Assembly: GCA_027343785.1 (NCBI GenBank)
Contig: DAHWKF010000025.1
Span: forward strand, 1 to 5,085
DNA: 5,085 nt
Source: Leptospirillum sp.
Lineage (GTDB): Bacteria; Nitrospirota; Leptospirillia; Leptospirillales; Leptospirillaceae
Direction of reading: 5' to 3'
The notes beneath the pieces were generated by a model, which was not told where the DNA came from, made no database searches, and worked only from the letters and a program-made list of their open reading frames with translations. Made by a program: the position numbers and the translations under genes. Below, piece after piece: positions 4,853-5,085 of the stretch. Each line of letters starts with the position of its first letter. The first letter of the stretch is position 1.

Positions 4853-4945
4853 TTCACATCCGATCCGAACCCAAAAACCATATCACCGGTCGAACCAGGG
4901 TCTTTTTACGGCTTGATCTTTCAATCCTTCGAGGAGGTTTGTGTC

Positions 4946-5085
4946 ATGTGCAAAAAACTTCAGACGGCTGCAGGTTTTCTGGTGGCCGGCCTTCTGGCAC
5001 TCGGGATGCCCCCTGTCTCGATGGCCGATAACCTGAGTCCGGATACCCCGTATTCCCACCAGGGAAATACGGCAAACAACCAGTC
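4946..5085 (+). CDS. Exported protein of unknown function, N-terminal part (cut by window edge)
   Basis: ATG at 4946 follows a very strong GAGGAGG (4931-4937) with an 8-nt spacer, and the frame stays open to the right edge (46 full codons). The first 26 residues form a classic signal peptide. MCKK is the positive end, residues 7-20 (TAAGFLVAGLLALG) are the hydrophobic core, and VSMA before DN is a plausible signal peptidase I site after A27. The visible mature part, DNLSPDTPYSHQGNTANNQS, is polar and rich in N, S, P and T. The Cys at residue 2 is not in a lipobox, so a lipoprotein is unlikely. The product is probably periplasmic or secreted. I recognise no family from this fragment. The strong ribosome site suggests high expression. 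Confidence 0.8.
   Translation, partial: MCKKLQTAAGFLVAGLLALGMPPVSMADNLSPDTPYSHQGNTANNQ

Larger units (their letters stand above)
4648..4945. other. Divergent intergenic region, relatively AT-rich (298 bp)
   Basis: This stretch separates the thiamine-binding protein gene (minus) from the exported-protein gene (plus). It is visibly richer in A and T than the neighbouring genes between about 4790 and 4870, as expected of promoter DNA. It carries one candidate promoter on each strand and two interlocking inverted repeats (4749-4807). I see no additional small gene, tRNA or recognised riboswitch. Confidence 0.65.

Noticed and set aside
4648..4945. TPP riboswitch upstream of the thiamine-binding protein gene
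   Set aside because: Reading the minus strand, I find no CTGAGA-type core and no matching downstream conserved segment in the expected spacing.

Overview
The window is a compact bacterial chromosomal segment with moderately high G+C coding DNA, short or overlapping gene boundaries and clear Shine-Dalgarno sequences. It holds six protein genes. The two at the edges are cut by the window. No rRNA, tRNA, insertion sequence, CRISPR array or phage gene is visible. The organism cannot be fixed from sequence alone. The mix of a tandem SagB-type oxidoreductase, an ABC1/UbiB kinase-like protein and a DUF1054 protein, in DNA of this composition, suggests a Gram-negative-like environmental bacterium. 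A Leptospirillum-type member of the Nitrospirota is a guess, not a result.

Layout: (i) 1-2042, minus strand: a tandem-domain SagB/ThcOx-type nitroreductase-fold protein (TTG start with a strong AAGGAG) is followed 39 nt later by the N-terminal part of an ABC1/AarF/UbiB-family protein, probably as one operon. (ii) 2043-2267: a 225-bp divergent control region with a good extended -10 on the minus strand, a weaker one on the plus strand and three short palindromes. (iii) 2268-2906, plus strand: a DUF1054/UPF0637 (YktB-like) protein containing a run of nine C's in its most conserved motif. (iv) 2879-4177, minus strand: a complete purA, which overlaps the DUF1054 gene tail to tail by 28 bp. (v) 4178-4332: the purA leader and promoter region, with two inverted repeats. 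(vi) 4333-4647, minus strand: a small MTH1187/UPF0045 thiamine-binding protein. (vii) 4648-4945: a second divergent intergenic region, relatively AT-rich, with interlocking inverted repeats. (viii) 4946 to the right edge, plus strand: the start of an unrecognised exported protein with a signal peptide.

Physiology: purA is core AMP synthesis. The upstream thiamine-binding protein may relate to cofactor homeostasis, and purine and thiamine-pyrimidine synthesis share the precursor AIR. The SagB-like/UbiB pair points to a flavin-dependent redox step plus an isoprenoid-quinone or membrane-lipid-linked accessory function. No RiPP precursor, YcaO cyclodehydratase or transporter is visible, so the SagB-like protein cannot be assigned to azole-peptide synthesis here. 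I found no strong case for a wholly new multi-gene system. The items most worth checking are the SagB-like/UbiB pairing, the homopolymer tract in the DUF1054 gene and the unusual inverted repeats between the divergent genes.
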